Under the pieces are notes generated by a model. It did not search any database and was not told where the DNA came from. It saw only the letters and a list, made by a program, of their open reading frames with translations. Shown one piece after another: positions 1-5,293 of a stretch of DNA of 5,293 nt. How positions within the stretch are numbered: position 1 is the first letter of the stretch; each line of letters begins with the position of its first letter. The DNA is from Alphaproteobacteria bacterium. GTDB taxonomy: Bacteria; Pseudomonadota; Alphaproteobacteria; Acetobacterales; Acetobacteraceae. A program made the position numbers and the translations under genes. The stretch spans positions 1 through 5,293 of the forward strand of contig JAAFHD010000277.1 in assembly GCA_013298245.1 (NCBI GenBank), written 5' to 3'.

Positions 1-20
1 CAACATGGCACAATGCCGGC

Positions 21-908
21 ATGCCGCCCATCCGCCTGGTGCAGACCCCCACGCTCGACATCGCCATCGAGGAACATGGCCCGCCGGACGGCCCGCCCGC
101 GGTGCTGCTGCACGGCTTCCCCTATGCACCGCGGGCCTATGATCAGGTGGCGCCTGTATTGGCGGCGGCGGGGATGCGCGTGGTGGTGCCGCATCTGCGC
201 GGCCATGGCGCGACGCGGTTTCGTGATGCGGCCACGCCGCGCTCCGGCGAACAGGCGGCGTTGGGTGCGGACCTGCTGGCGCTGCTGGATGCGCTGGGCA
301 TCCCGCGCGCGATCCTGGCGGGCTACGACTGGGGCGGGCGCGCGGCCTGCGTGGTGGCGGCGCTATGGCCCGAACGCTGCGCGGGGCTGGTGACCTGCAC
401 CGGCTACAACATCCAGGACATCGCCGGCAGCGTGCGGCCGGCGGCGGCGGAACAGGAACATCGGCACTGGTATCAGTACTATTTCCACACGCCGCGCGGC
501 GAGGCGGGCTTGGCCGCGGACAGGCGCGGCATCGCGCGGCTGTTGTGGCGGTTGTGGTCGCCGGATTGGGCGTTTTCCGAGGCGGAATTCGCGGCCAGCG
601 CCGAGACCTGGGACAATGCGGATTACGTGGCGACGGTGATCCATTCCTACCGCCATCGCTTCGGCTATGCGCCAGGCGATCCGGCCTTGGCGCAGGTTGA
701 GGCGCGGCTGGCGGCGCGCCCGGTGATCACGGTGCCGACCATCGCGCCGCATGGGGAGAGCGATGGCGTGGGGCCGGTCGCGGCCTCGGCGGGGCATGCG
801 CGGCATTTTGGTGGGGCGTATGAACGCCGGGTGCTGCCGGGCGTGGGGCATAACGTGCCGCAGGAAGCGCCGGAGGCCTTTGCGCGCGCGGTGCTGGACC
901 TCAGCTGA
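21..908 (+). CDS. alpha/beta fold hydrolase with Asp nucleophile (epoxide hydrolase/dehalogenase type)
   Basis: A 295-residue alpha/beta hydrolase that probably opens an epoxide, removes a halogen or cleaves a related substrate through a covalent ester on aspartate; the real substrate is unknown. Visible motifs: oxyanion-hole HGFP at residues 31-34, RGHGAT at 60-65, and the nucleophile elbow GYDWGG at 101-106 with Asp103 where esterases and lipases carry serine. A cap domain follows at about 140-230, with Tyr-rich WYQYYF at 150-155 and HSYRHRFGY at 208-216; cap tyrosines polarise the substrate in epoxide hydrolases. The likely charge-relay acid is Asp248 (GESDGV) and the catalytic base is His277 (GVGHN). 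There is no signal peptide, so it is cytoplasmic. The ATG at 21 begins a normal family N-terminus (MPPIRLVQTPTLDIAIEEHG), but there is no clear Shine-Dalgarno and the frame is open to the left edge, so a start further upstream cannot be excluded. Its stop overlaps the stop of the convergent deacetylase gene. Confidence 0.9.
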   Translation: MPPIRLVQTPTLDIAIEEHGPPDGPPAVLLHGFPYAPRAYDQVAPVLAAAGMRVVVPHLRGHGATRFRDAATPRSGEQAALGADLLALLDALGIPRAILAGYDWGGRAACVVAALWPERCAGLVTCTGYNIQDIAGSVRPAAAEQEHRHWYQYYFHTPRGEAGLAADRRGIARLLWRLWSPDWAFSEAEFAASAETWDNADYVATVIHSYRHRFGYAPGDPALAQVEARLAARPVITVPTIAPHGESDGVGPVAASAGHARHFGGAYERRVLPGVGHNVPQEAPEAFARAVLDLS

Positions 909-1983
909 GAAGGGCCGCGGTTTCGGGGCGCAGCGGGGCTTCGCGCGGGGTGTCGGCGAGCGTGGTGAACCAGTGTTCCGGCGGGTTGCGGCCGGCGGCG
1001 CGGTTGAGGGTGAGGGCGCGCAAAATGGTCTCGGCGGGCGGCGGCAGGCGGTCGGGGGGCGTGTGGCCGTTCAGCACGCCCCAGGCACCGGCCCAGCACC
1101 GCGCGACGGACCATGGGTTGTAGCCACCGCCGCCCAACAGGATGAAGCGCGGCGCCGCATGCATGAGTGCGCGCAGCACGGACCAGTGGGCCTGGTTGGA
1201 CATGGCCAGGCGCGAAAGCGGGTCTTCCTCGATCGCGTCGGCGCCGAATTGCAGCATGATGGCTTGCGGGGCCAGGCGCGCGGCCAAAGGGCGGATGGCG
1301 TGGTCGAGGATGGCCAGCATGTCGGTGTCGGTGGCGCCGGGGGGGAGCGGGTAGTTGGCGTGGGCCGGGCCGTGGGTGGTGCCGGTGAAGGGCCAGCGGC
1401 CGGCCTCATGGATGGAGAGGGTGAAGACGCGGGTGTCGTCGGCGAAGGCTTGTTCGACGCCGTCGCCATGATGCGCGTCGATATCGACGTAGAGGATGTT
1501 GGTGAGGCCGTGGTCGAGCCATTCGAGGATGCCGAGTGCGGCGTCATTCACGTAGCAGAAGCCCGCGGCGCGGTCGGGCTGGCCGTGATGGGTGCCGCCG
1601 CCGGGGACGTGGATGATGCCGGGGGTGCGCGCCGTCATGCGGGCGGCGAGCAGGACGCCGCCGGCGGAGGTGGCGGGGCGCCGAAAAATTTCGCGATAGA
1701 CCGGGTTGCCGTCGGCGCCGATGCGGTGGCGGTCGCGGTCGGCGGGGGTGACGTGTTGCGTGGCCTCGGCGCGGGCAAGGGCGGCGATGTAGTCGGGGGT
1801 GTGGAAGCGGGTGAGTTCGGCGGGAGTGGCCTGGGGGGAGTCGAGGTAGCGCGCGGGGTCGTGCCAGCCCAGCGCGCGGATCAGGTCGAGGGTGGTGGAG
1901 ACGCGCGGGATGGCGAGCGGGTGCTTCGGACCGTAGGTGGAGCCGCGGTAGATTTCAGACCCGATAAGGACCGGCGCGCTCAG
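901..1983 (-). CDS. histone deacetylase family protein (AcuC-like lysine deacetylase), apparent CTG start
   Basis: A zinc hydrolase of the arginase/deacetylase fold that removes acyl groups from lysine or small amines. Read from 1983 it has 360 residues, normal for the family, and every signature is present: an N-terminal VLIGSEIYR and YGPKHPLAIPRV block, FHTPDYIAAL, the active-site His pair GGTHHG (His132, His133), GFCYVND (about 141-147), zinc ligands Asp169 and His171 in VDIDAHHGDGV, the third ligand Asp249 in QFGADA, and the transition-state Tyr288 in GGGGYNPWSVARCW. The first ATG in frame is at 1638 (residue 116), which would delete a third of the domain. No ATG, GTG or TTG lies between 1638 and the in-frame stop at 2040-2038, so CTG at 1983-1981 is the best start. 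It overlaps the lyase TGA as CTGA, with a GGGGA Shine-Dalgarno candidate 10 bases upstream, which suggests translational coupling. Relatives such as AcuC deacetylate acetyl-CoA synthetase; acetylpolyamine amidohydrolase activity is the main alternative. The family is certain, the start less so. Confidence 0.88.
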   Translation of the reverse strand: MSAPVLIGSEIYRGSTYGPKHPLAIPRVSTTLDLIRALGWHDPARYLDSPQATPAELTRFHTPDYIAALARAEATQHVTPADRDRHRIGADGNPVYREIFRRPATSAGGVLLAARMTARTPGIIHVPGGGTHHGQPDRAAGFCYVNDAALGILEWLDHGLTNILYVDIDAHHGDGVEQAFADDTRVFTLSIHEAGRWPFTGTTHGPAHANYPLPPGATDTDMLAILDHAIRPLAARLAPQAIMLQFGADAIEEDPLSRLAMSNQAHWSVLRALMHAAPRFILLGGGGYNPWSVARCWAGAWGVLNGHTPPDRLPPPAETILRALTLNRAAGRNPPEHWFTTLADTPREAPLRPETAALLS

Positions 1984-2900
1984 GCTTGCGGCATCCCCAT
2001 CGGCACCACCGTCTTCACCAGGCTCGCATCCAGCGCCTCATACTCATGGTAGCCGATCGCCTCGTAAAGCTCCGCCCGCGTCTGCATCTTGCCGACCGAC
2101 TTATGCGTCCCGCCCTCCGCGCGAATCTCCGCATACAGCGCCGCCATCGCCTTGTTCGCGACGCGCAAATGGCTCACCGGCCAGATCACCATCGCATAGC
2201 CCATCGCCTCAAACTCAGCCGCTGTGAAAAACGGCGTGCGCCCAAACTCGGTCATGTTCGCCAGCAGCTTCACGCCCGGCATCCGGCGCGCGAATTCCAC
2301 GAACATCTCGCGGGTCGTCAGCGCCTCCGGGAAGATCGCATCCGCGCCCGCATCCAGATACCGCTTGGCGCGATCCACCGCCGCATCCATCCCCTCGCTC
2401 GCCACCGCATCGGTGCGCGCGATGATGTACAAATGTCGCCTGGCCTTGCGCGCCGCCGCCACCTTGGCCGACATGTCATCCGCGCTGGCCAGTTTCTTGT
2501 CGTTCAGATGCCCGCATTTCTTCGGCAGCAACTGGTCTTCCAGATGCACGGCACCCGCCCCGGAATCCTCAAACGCGCGCACCATGTGCATCACGTTCAG
2601 CGCCTCGCCATAGCCGGTATCGCCATCGACCAGTACCGGCAATGCGGCCGCGCGCGTCACCTGGCGGATGTACCAGCACACATCATCGACGGTGATCATG
2701 CCGAGATCCGGCAGGCCCATCGTGGCGGACATCGCCGCACCCGACATGTACAGCGCCTCGAACCCCTCGCGCTTGGCCAGCAGCGCGGAAATGCCCAAAT
2801 GCGCGCCCGGCATGCGCAGGATTTCCGGCCGCTCCAGCAGCGCGCGAAACCGCGCACCGGCGGGCATATCCGGCAGGTCGGCGCCGATCACATAGGGCAT
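1980..2900 (-). CDS. prpB: isocitrate lyase/PEP mutase family protein, probable methylisocitrate lyase
   Basis: A 306-residue cytoplasmic TIM-barrel lyase most like PrpB, which splits 2-methylisocitrate into pyruvate and succinate in the methylcitrate cycle of propionyl-CoA breakdown. The superfamily signature KKCGH is at 127-131, with catalytic Cys129. Likely Mg ligands and active-site residues line up with E. coli PrpB: GLPDLG (Asp65), DGDTGYG (Asp92, Asp94), HLEDQ (Glu121), ARTDA (Arg162), FPEA (Glu192) and NMTEFG (215-220). The C-terminal part, KMQTRAELYEAIGYHEYE, also matches the PrpB pattern. The ATG at 2900 has an AAAGG Shine-Dalgarno ending 9 bases upstream, and lies 16 bases after the transporter stop. 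The stop TGA (1982-1980) shares bases with the deacetylase start. No prpC, prpD or regulator gene is visible, so other activities of the superfamily, for example 2,3-dimethylmalate lyase or oxaloacetate hydrolase, remain possible; the gene symbol is provisional. Confidence 0.87.
   Translation of the reverse strand: MPYVIGADLPDMPAGARFRALLERPEILRMPGAHLGISALLAKREGFEALYMSGAAMSATMGLPDLGMITVDDVCWYIRQVTRAAALPVLVDGDTGYGEALNVMHMVRAFEDSGAGAVHLEDQLLPKKCGHLNDKKLASADDMSAKVAAARKARRHLYIIARTDAVASEGMDAAVDRAKRYLDAGADAIFPEALTTREMFVEFARRMPGVKLLANMTEFGRTPFFTAAEFEAMGYAMVIWPVSHLRVANKAMAALYAEIRAEGGTHKSVGKMQTRAELYEAIGYHEYEALDASLVKTVVPMGMPQA
1994..1998 (-). promoter_or_regulatory. candidate ribosome binding site for the CTG start of the deacetylase
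   Basis: GGGGA on the minus strand, inside the end of the lyase gene, lies 10 bases before the CTG at 1983. The spacing is at the long end of normal and the purine run is short. Ribosomes finishing the lyase at the overlapping TGA may re-initiate here, so a strong site may not be required. Confidence 0.35.
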
Positions 2901-2916
2901 CGCGGAAAACCTTTCG

Positions 2917-4302
2917 TCAGACGAAAAACAGGAATGTCACCAGCACGAACAACGGCAACAGGAACACGCAAGCCCAGCCGAAATAGCCGAAGAAGCTCGG
3001 CATGCGAACGCCGTTCTCCTCGACGATGGCCTTCACCATGAAGTTCGGCGCATTGCCGATATAGGTGTTGGCACCCATGAACACCGCGCCGCAGGAAATC
3101 GCGGCCAGCACCAAGGCACCCTGGCCCATCAGCCAGGCCGGATCGCCGCCGGCCAAGTTGAAGAAGACCAGGTAGGTCGGCGCATTGTCCAGGAAGGAGG
3201 ACAGCGCGCCGGACATCCAGAAATACACCCATGGGATGGGCGCGCCATTGGCATCCGATGTCATCGCGACCAGTCCGGCGGCGGCCCCCGCGGAGCCTGC
3301 CTTCAGGATGGCCAGCACCGGCCCCATGCAGACGAAGATGGCGGCAAAGAGCTTGGCGACTTCCAGCATCGCGCCCCAGGAAAACCCGTTGGCATCGCGC
3401 AAGCTGCGGCTGGTCAGCACCATGGACGCCACCGTCACGGCCAGGAAAATCCCGATGGCGATGATGCGCTCGATGGGCAGCGTTTCGCCCAGCAGGACGA
3501 TGGTGCCGGGCTTCCAATATCCCTGCATCAGCACCGCCAGCACCACCACGCCGATGAGTGCGACATTGACCCCGCCTTCGACGCGCAGCGGTTCGCGCTC
3601 GCCCACCGGCACGGCGGGTTTTTCGCGCGCCCAGGCCCAGGAATCGATCAAGTAGAAGATGCCCAGCAGCACCACCGCACAGACCAAAAATTCGCCGGCC
3701 AGATGCGTCGTCGGCCAGAAGAAGGAAATGCCCGCAAGGAAGCCGAGATACAGCGGCGGATCGCCGATCGGCGTCAGCGAACCGCCGATGTTCGAGACCA
3801 GGAAAATGAAGAACACGAAGACATGCGTCTTCTGTTGGCGAAACGCATTGGCGCGCAGCACTGGGCGGATCAGCAGCATCGACGCACCCGTGGTGCCCAT
3901 CACGCTGGCCAGCACGGTGCCGATGGCCAGCAAGGCCGTGTTGGTGCCCGGCGTGCCCACCAGCGTGCCCTTCAGCAGCACGCCGCCGCCCGTGGTGTAG
4001 AGCGCGAGCAACAGCATGATAAAGGGGATGTATTCCTGCAGCAGCACGAAGGCCACTTCGCCACCGGCCTTCTCCAGCCCGAACACCAGCGCCAGCGGCA
4101 GCAGCAGCAACGCTGACCAGCCGGCCGCGACCTTGCCGTAGTGGTGGTGCCACAGCGCCGGCGTGAAGAGCGGCATGAAGGCGATGGACAGCAGGATGCC
4201 GACAAACGGCACCACCCAGATCAGCGAGAGCTGCGCGCCATCCAGTGCGGCCGCGGCGGCGGGCAGCGGCAACAGCGCCAGCATCGCGATGATCCGCAGC
4301 AT
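2917..4302 (-). CDS. multi-pass sodium:proton antiporter / CitMHS-like transporter
   Basis: A 461-residue inner-membrane protein of the ion transporter superfamily that includes NhaD-type Na+/H+ antiporters and putative citrate transporters. After a signal-like N-terminus (1-19, Ala-rich end) about a dozen hydrophobic segments follow, for example roughly 25-46, 60-78, 84-104, 120-145, 160-175, and a last one near 440-461. Conserved loop motifs in each half support the family: SNIGGSLTPIGDPPLYLG at 170-187, SSFLDNAPTY at 368-377 and GANTYIGNAPNF at 410-421; the Asp and Asn residues in these are probable ion or substrate contacts. The ATG at 4302 is chosen because GGGAG sits 6 bases upstream; an in-frame TTG at 4317 would only add five polar residues before the signal-like stretch and overlap the ribosome site. 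It is the first gene of the minus-strand operon, 16 bases before the lyase. Its substrate cannot be read from sequence: it may exchange Na+ for H+ or carry a carboxylate processed by the lyase. Confidence 0.87.
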   Translation of the reverse strand: MLRIIAMLALLPLPAAAAALDGAQLSLIWVVPFVGILLSIAFMPLFTPALWHHHYGKVAAGWSALLLLPLALVFGLEKAGGEVAFVLLQEYIPFIMLLLALYTTGGGVLLKGTLVGTPGTNTALLAIGTVLASVMGTTGASMLLIRPVLRANAFRQQKTHVFVFFIFLVSNIGGSLTPIGDPPLYLGFLAGISFFWPTTHLAGEFLVCAVVLLGIFYLIDSWAWAREKPAVPVGEREPLRVEGGVNVALIGVVVLAVLMQGYWKPGTIVLLGETLPIERIIAIGIFLAVTVASMVLTSRSLRDANGFSWGAMLEVAKLFAAIFVCMGPVLAILKAGSAGAAAGLVAMTSDANGAPIPWVYFWMSGALSSFLDNAPTYLVFFNLAGGDPAWLMGQGALVLAAISCGAVFMGANTYIGNAPNFMVKAIVEENGVRMPSFFGYFGWACVFLLPLFVLVTFLFFV

Positions 4303-4313
4303 TCTTCTCTCCC
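4303..4313 (-). promoter_or_regulatory. ribosome binding site of the transporter gene
   Basis: Read on the minus strand, GGGAGAGAAGA lies directly before ATG at 4302. The GGGAG core is 6 bases from the start codon. This decides between ATG 4302 and the upstream in-frame TTG at 4317. Confidence 0.75.
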
Positions 4314-4387
4314 GCAACTAGCGCCCCAGATAGCTGCGATACGCCCCCCTGGGCAATGCGCCCCGCGCCGCCTAATAGACCGCCAAC

Positions 4388-4392
4388 AGGAG
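4388..4392 (+). promoter_or_regulatory. ribosome binding site of coxG
   Basis: AGGAG lies 8 bases before ATG at 4401. It selects this start over the in-frame ATG at 4356, which would add 15 proline-rich residues not expected in the family and has no such site. Confidence 0.8.
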
Positions 4393-4400
4393 ACCAACCG

Positions 4401-4994
4401 ATGGATATGTCCGGCGAGCGCATCATCGCCGCCCCGCGTGAGCGGGTCTGGGCCGCGCTGAACGATGCTGACGCGCTGAAGGCCGCGATCCCGGGTTGCG
4501 AGGCGCTGGACAAGACCTCCGACACGGAATTGACCGCGCGCGTGGCGATGAAGATCGGCCCGATGGCCGCGCGCTTCACCGTGAAGGTCACGCTGTCCGA
4601 TATCGTCGCCCCCGAAAGCTACCAGATCACCGGTGAAGGCAATGGCGGTGCCATGGGCTTCGCCAAGGGTGGCGCCGAAGTGAAGCTGACCGCGTTGGGA
4701 GCATCGGAAACACGCCTGAACTACACCGCCAAGGCTCAGGTCGGCGGCAAGATGGCGCAGCTTGGCGCGCGACTGATCGACGCCACCGCCAAGCAGATGT
4801 CCGACCAGTTCTTTGACCGTTTCGCCGCCGCCCTGGCGCCGATCGCCGGTGCCGTTGAAGTCGCGCCACCCGCGCCGCAAGCGCTCTCGATTCTCTCACT
4901 GATTCCCAAGGAGTTTGCCGGAATGCCCATCATCTTCTGGGTCGGTTCGTTCTTCATGCTGTGGGTCATGTACCTGATCTTCCTGTCCACGTGA
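4401..4994 (+). CDS. coxG: CoxG: SRPBCC-domain carbon monoxide dehydrogenase accessory protein
   Basis: A 197-residue protein of the CoxG family. Residues 1 to about 145 form an SRPBCC (START-like) hydrophobic-pocket domain with the family's typical opening MDMSGER, then PRERVWAALND, IPGCEAL (about 30-36), the repeated pattern of KIGP-F-VKV, and LNYTAKAQVGGKMAQLGARLID. An Ala/Pro-rich linker follows, and then one hydrophobic helix at 175-197 (MPIIFWVGSFF to the C-terminus) that would anchor it in the membrane. Known CoxG proteins tether the molybdenum CO dehydrogenase to the membrane and have been linked to quinone delivery to it; similar proteins accompany other xanthine-oxidase family enzymes. 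Here it is the first gene after the divergent promoter region and its TGA overlaps the GTG start of coxD, so the two are co-translated. Which molybdenum hydroxylase it serves cannot be told from the window. Confidence 0.88.
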   Translation: MDMSGERIIAAPRERVWAALNDADALKAAIPGCEALDKTSDTELTARVAMKIGPMAARFTVKVTLSDIVAPESYQITGEGNGGAMGFAKGGAEVKLTALGASETRLNYTAKAQVGGKMAQLGARLIDATAKQMSDQFFDRFAAALAPIAGAVEVAPPAPQALSILSLIPKEFAGMPIIFWVGSFFMLWVMYLIFLST

Positions 4995-5293
4995 GCGACG
5001 TCGCGGCCACGGAAAAGCTGCTGGCGTCACAGGGTTATGTGGCGGACCGGGCGCTGGCGACCGTGGTGCACCTGTCCATCGCCATGGGCCGGCCGCTCTT
5101 CCTGGAAGGCGAGCCTGGCACCGGCAAGACCGAGATCGCGAAGGTCCTCTCACGCGGGCTGAACAGGCCGCTGGTGCGGCTGCAATGCTATGACGGGATG
5201 GACCTTTCCGCCGCGGCCTATGAATGGAACGCAGCACGGCAGTTGATGGCGATCCGCATGGCCGAAGGTGGTTCGCGCCCTGACATCTACGCG
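4991..5293 (+). CDS. coxD: CoxD-like MoxR-family AAA+ ATPase (3' end beyond the window)
   Basis: The first 101 codons of an ATPase that continues past the right edge. CoxD is the AAA+ chaperone which, with the von Willebrand A protein CoxE, matures the copper-sulfur-molybdenum site of CO dehydrogenase; related pairs serve other molybdenum hydroxylases. Seen here: Walker A GEPGTGKTE at about residues 40-48 preceded by RPLFLE, then the CoxD-typical stretch LVRLQCYDGMD and AAYEWNAARQLMAIRMAE (roughly 66-95). The start is GTG at 4991, overlapping the coxG stop as GTGA; no strong Shine-Dalgarno precedes it, so it depends on coupling to coxG. Walker B, sensor and arginine-finger residues would lie outside the window. 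A coxE gene is expected downstream but not seen. Confidence 0.87.
   Translation, partial: MSDVAATEKLLASQGYVADRALATVVHLSIAMGRPLFLEGEPGTGKTEIAKVLSRGLNRPLVRLQCYDGMDLSAAAYEWNAARQLMAIRMAEGGSRPDIYA

Larger units (their letters stand above)
4303..4400. promoter_or_regulatory. divergent intergenic region with weak promoter-like elements
   Basis: This is the only real intergenic space in the window and must hold the start signals for both the minus-strand transporter operon and the plus-strand cox genes. For the minus strand, TTGCCC (4356-4351) and TATCTG (4332-4327) are 18 bases apart. For the plus strand, TGGGCA (4350-4355) and TAATAG (4373-4378) are 17 bases apart. The two -35 candidates overlap almost completely. 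An imperfect inverted repeat, CCCAG at 4325-4329 and CTGGG at 4349-4353, lies within the minus-strand elements and could be an operator. All matches are weak (three or four of six consensus bases), so only the location, not the exact boxes, is well supported. Confidence 0.4.

Noticed and set aside
909..960. Possible terminator after the hydrolase
   Set aside because: The stretch is GC-rich but shows no strong stem followed by T-run and is coding sequence of the deacetylase on the other strand.
901..1638. Deacetylase as a 245-residue protein starting at ATG 1638
   Set aside because: This would remove 115 residues that match the family and contain the conserved YGPKHPLAIPRV and FHTPDYI blocks; there is no frameshift or stop between 1638 and 1983.
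751..2052. A 433-codon open frame on the plus strand
   Set aside because: It lies antisense to the deacetylase (and the end of the hydrolase). The protein is a Gly/Val/Ala/Arg-rich low-complexity string with no domain, as expected opposite a gene rich in C-ending codons.
1986..3041. A 351-codon open frame on the plus strand
   Set aside because: Antisense to the lyase; His/Arg-rich with no recognisable motif, while the minus strand encodes a clear lyase.
4351..4363. Small hairpin GGGC-AATGC-GCCC as a terminator or attenuator
   Set aside because: Only four base pairs, no U-run, and chance occurrence is likely in such GC-rich DNA.
2888..4591. A 567-codon open frame on the minus strand
   Set aside because: It overlaps the transporter gene in another frame, is Ala/Gly/Arg/His-rich without hydrophobic segments, and runs antisense into coxG. 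The transporter frame shows conserved motifs and a ribosome site.
4221..4880. A 219-codon minus-strand frame opposite coxG
   Set aside because: Shadow of coxG; no family features, and the plus strand has a good start, ribosome site and domain.

Overview
The window is GC-rich, densely packed bacterial DNA with C- or G-ending codons and almost no intergenic space. The protein families and codon use suggest an alphaproteobacterium, perhaps Acetobacteraceae (Roseomonas-like). That placement is an inference from style and family resemblance only; there is no rRNA or other marker gene.

Layout: (1) 21-908, plus strand, an alpha/beta hydrolase with an aspartate nucleophile (epoxide hydrolase or dehalogenase type). 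(2) 901-4302, minus strand, a three-gene run read right to left: a multi-pass transporter of the NhaD/CitMHS-like ion transporter superfamily (4302-2917), an isocitrate lyase/PEP mutase family lyase most like methylisocitrate lyase PrpB (2900-1980), and a complete zinc-dependent class I-like histone deacetylase family protein (1983-901). Gaps are 16 bases and then a stop/start overlap, so the three look like one operon. (3) A 98-base divergent promoter region, 4303-4400. (4) 4401 to the right edge, plus strand, coxG (SRPBCC-domain, membrane-anchored) overlapping coxD (MoxR-type AAA+ ATPase), which is cut by the window end. These two are the start of an accessory module for a molybdenum hydroxylase such as CO dehydrogenase; no structural subunits lie in the window.

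The minus-strand operon reads as a carboxylate module: import of an organic acid or ion-coupled transport, retro-aldol cleavage by the lyase, and a deacetylase that could adjust acyl-CoA enzymes by lysine deacetylation. That link is inference. The coxG-coxD pair is a separate unit fired from the same divergent region.

The most noteworthy observation is that the deacetylase reading frame has no ATG, GTG or TTG anywhere in its conserved first 115 codons. The only start that keeps the whole domain is a CTG overlapping the lyase stop codon. The strand composition (G versus C excess) also switches sharply at that same junction. I see no mobile elements, tRNA, rRNA, CRISPR arrays or convincing terminators, and no wholly novel system.
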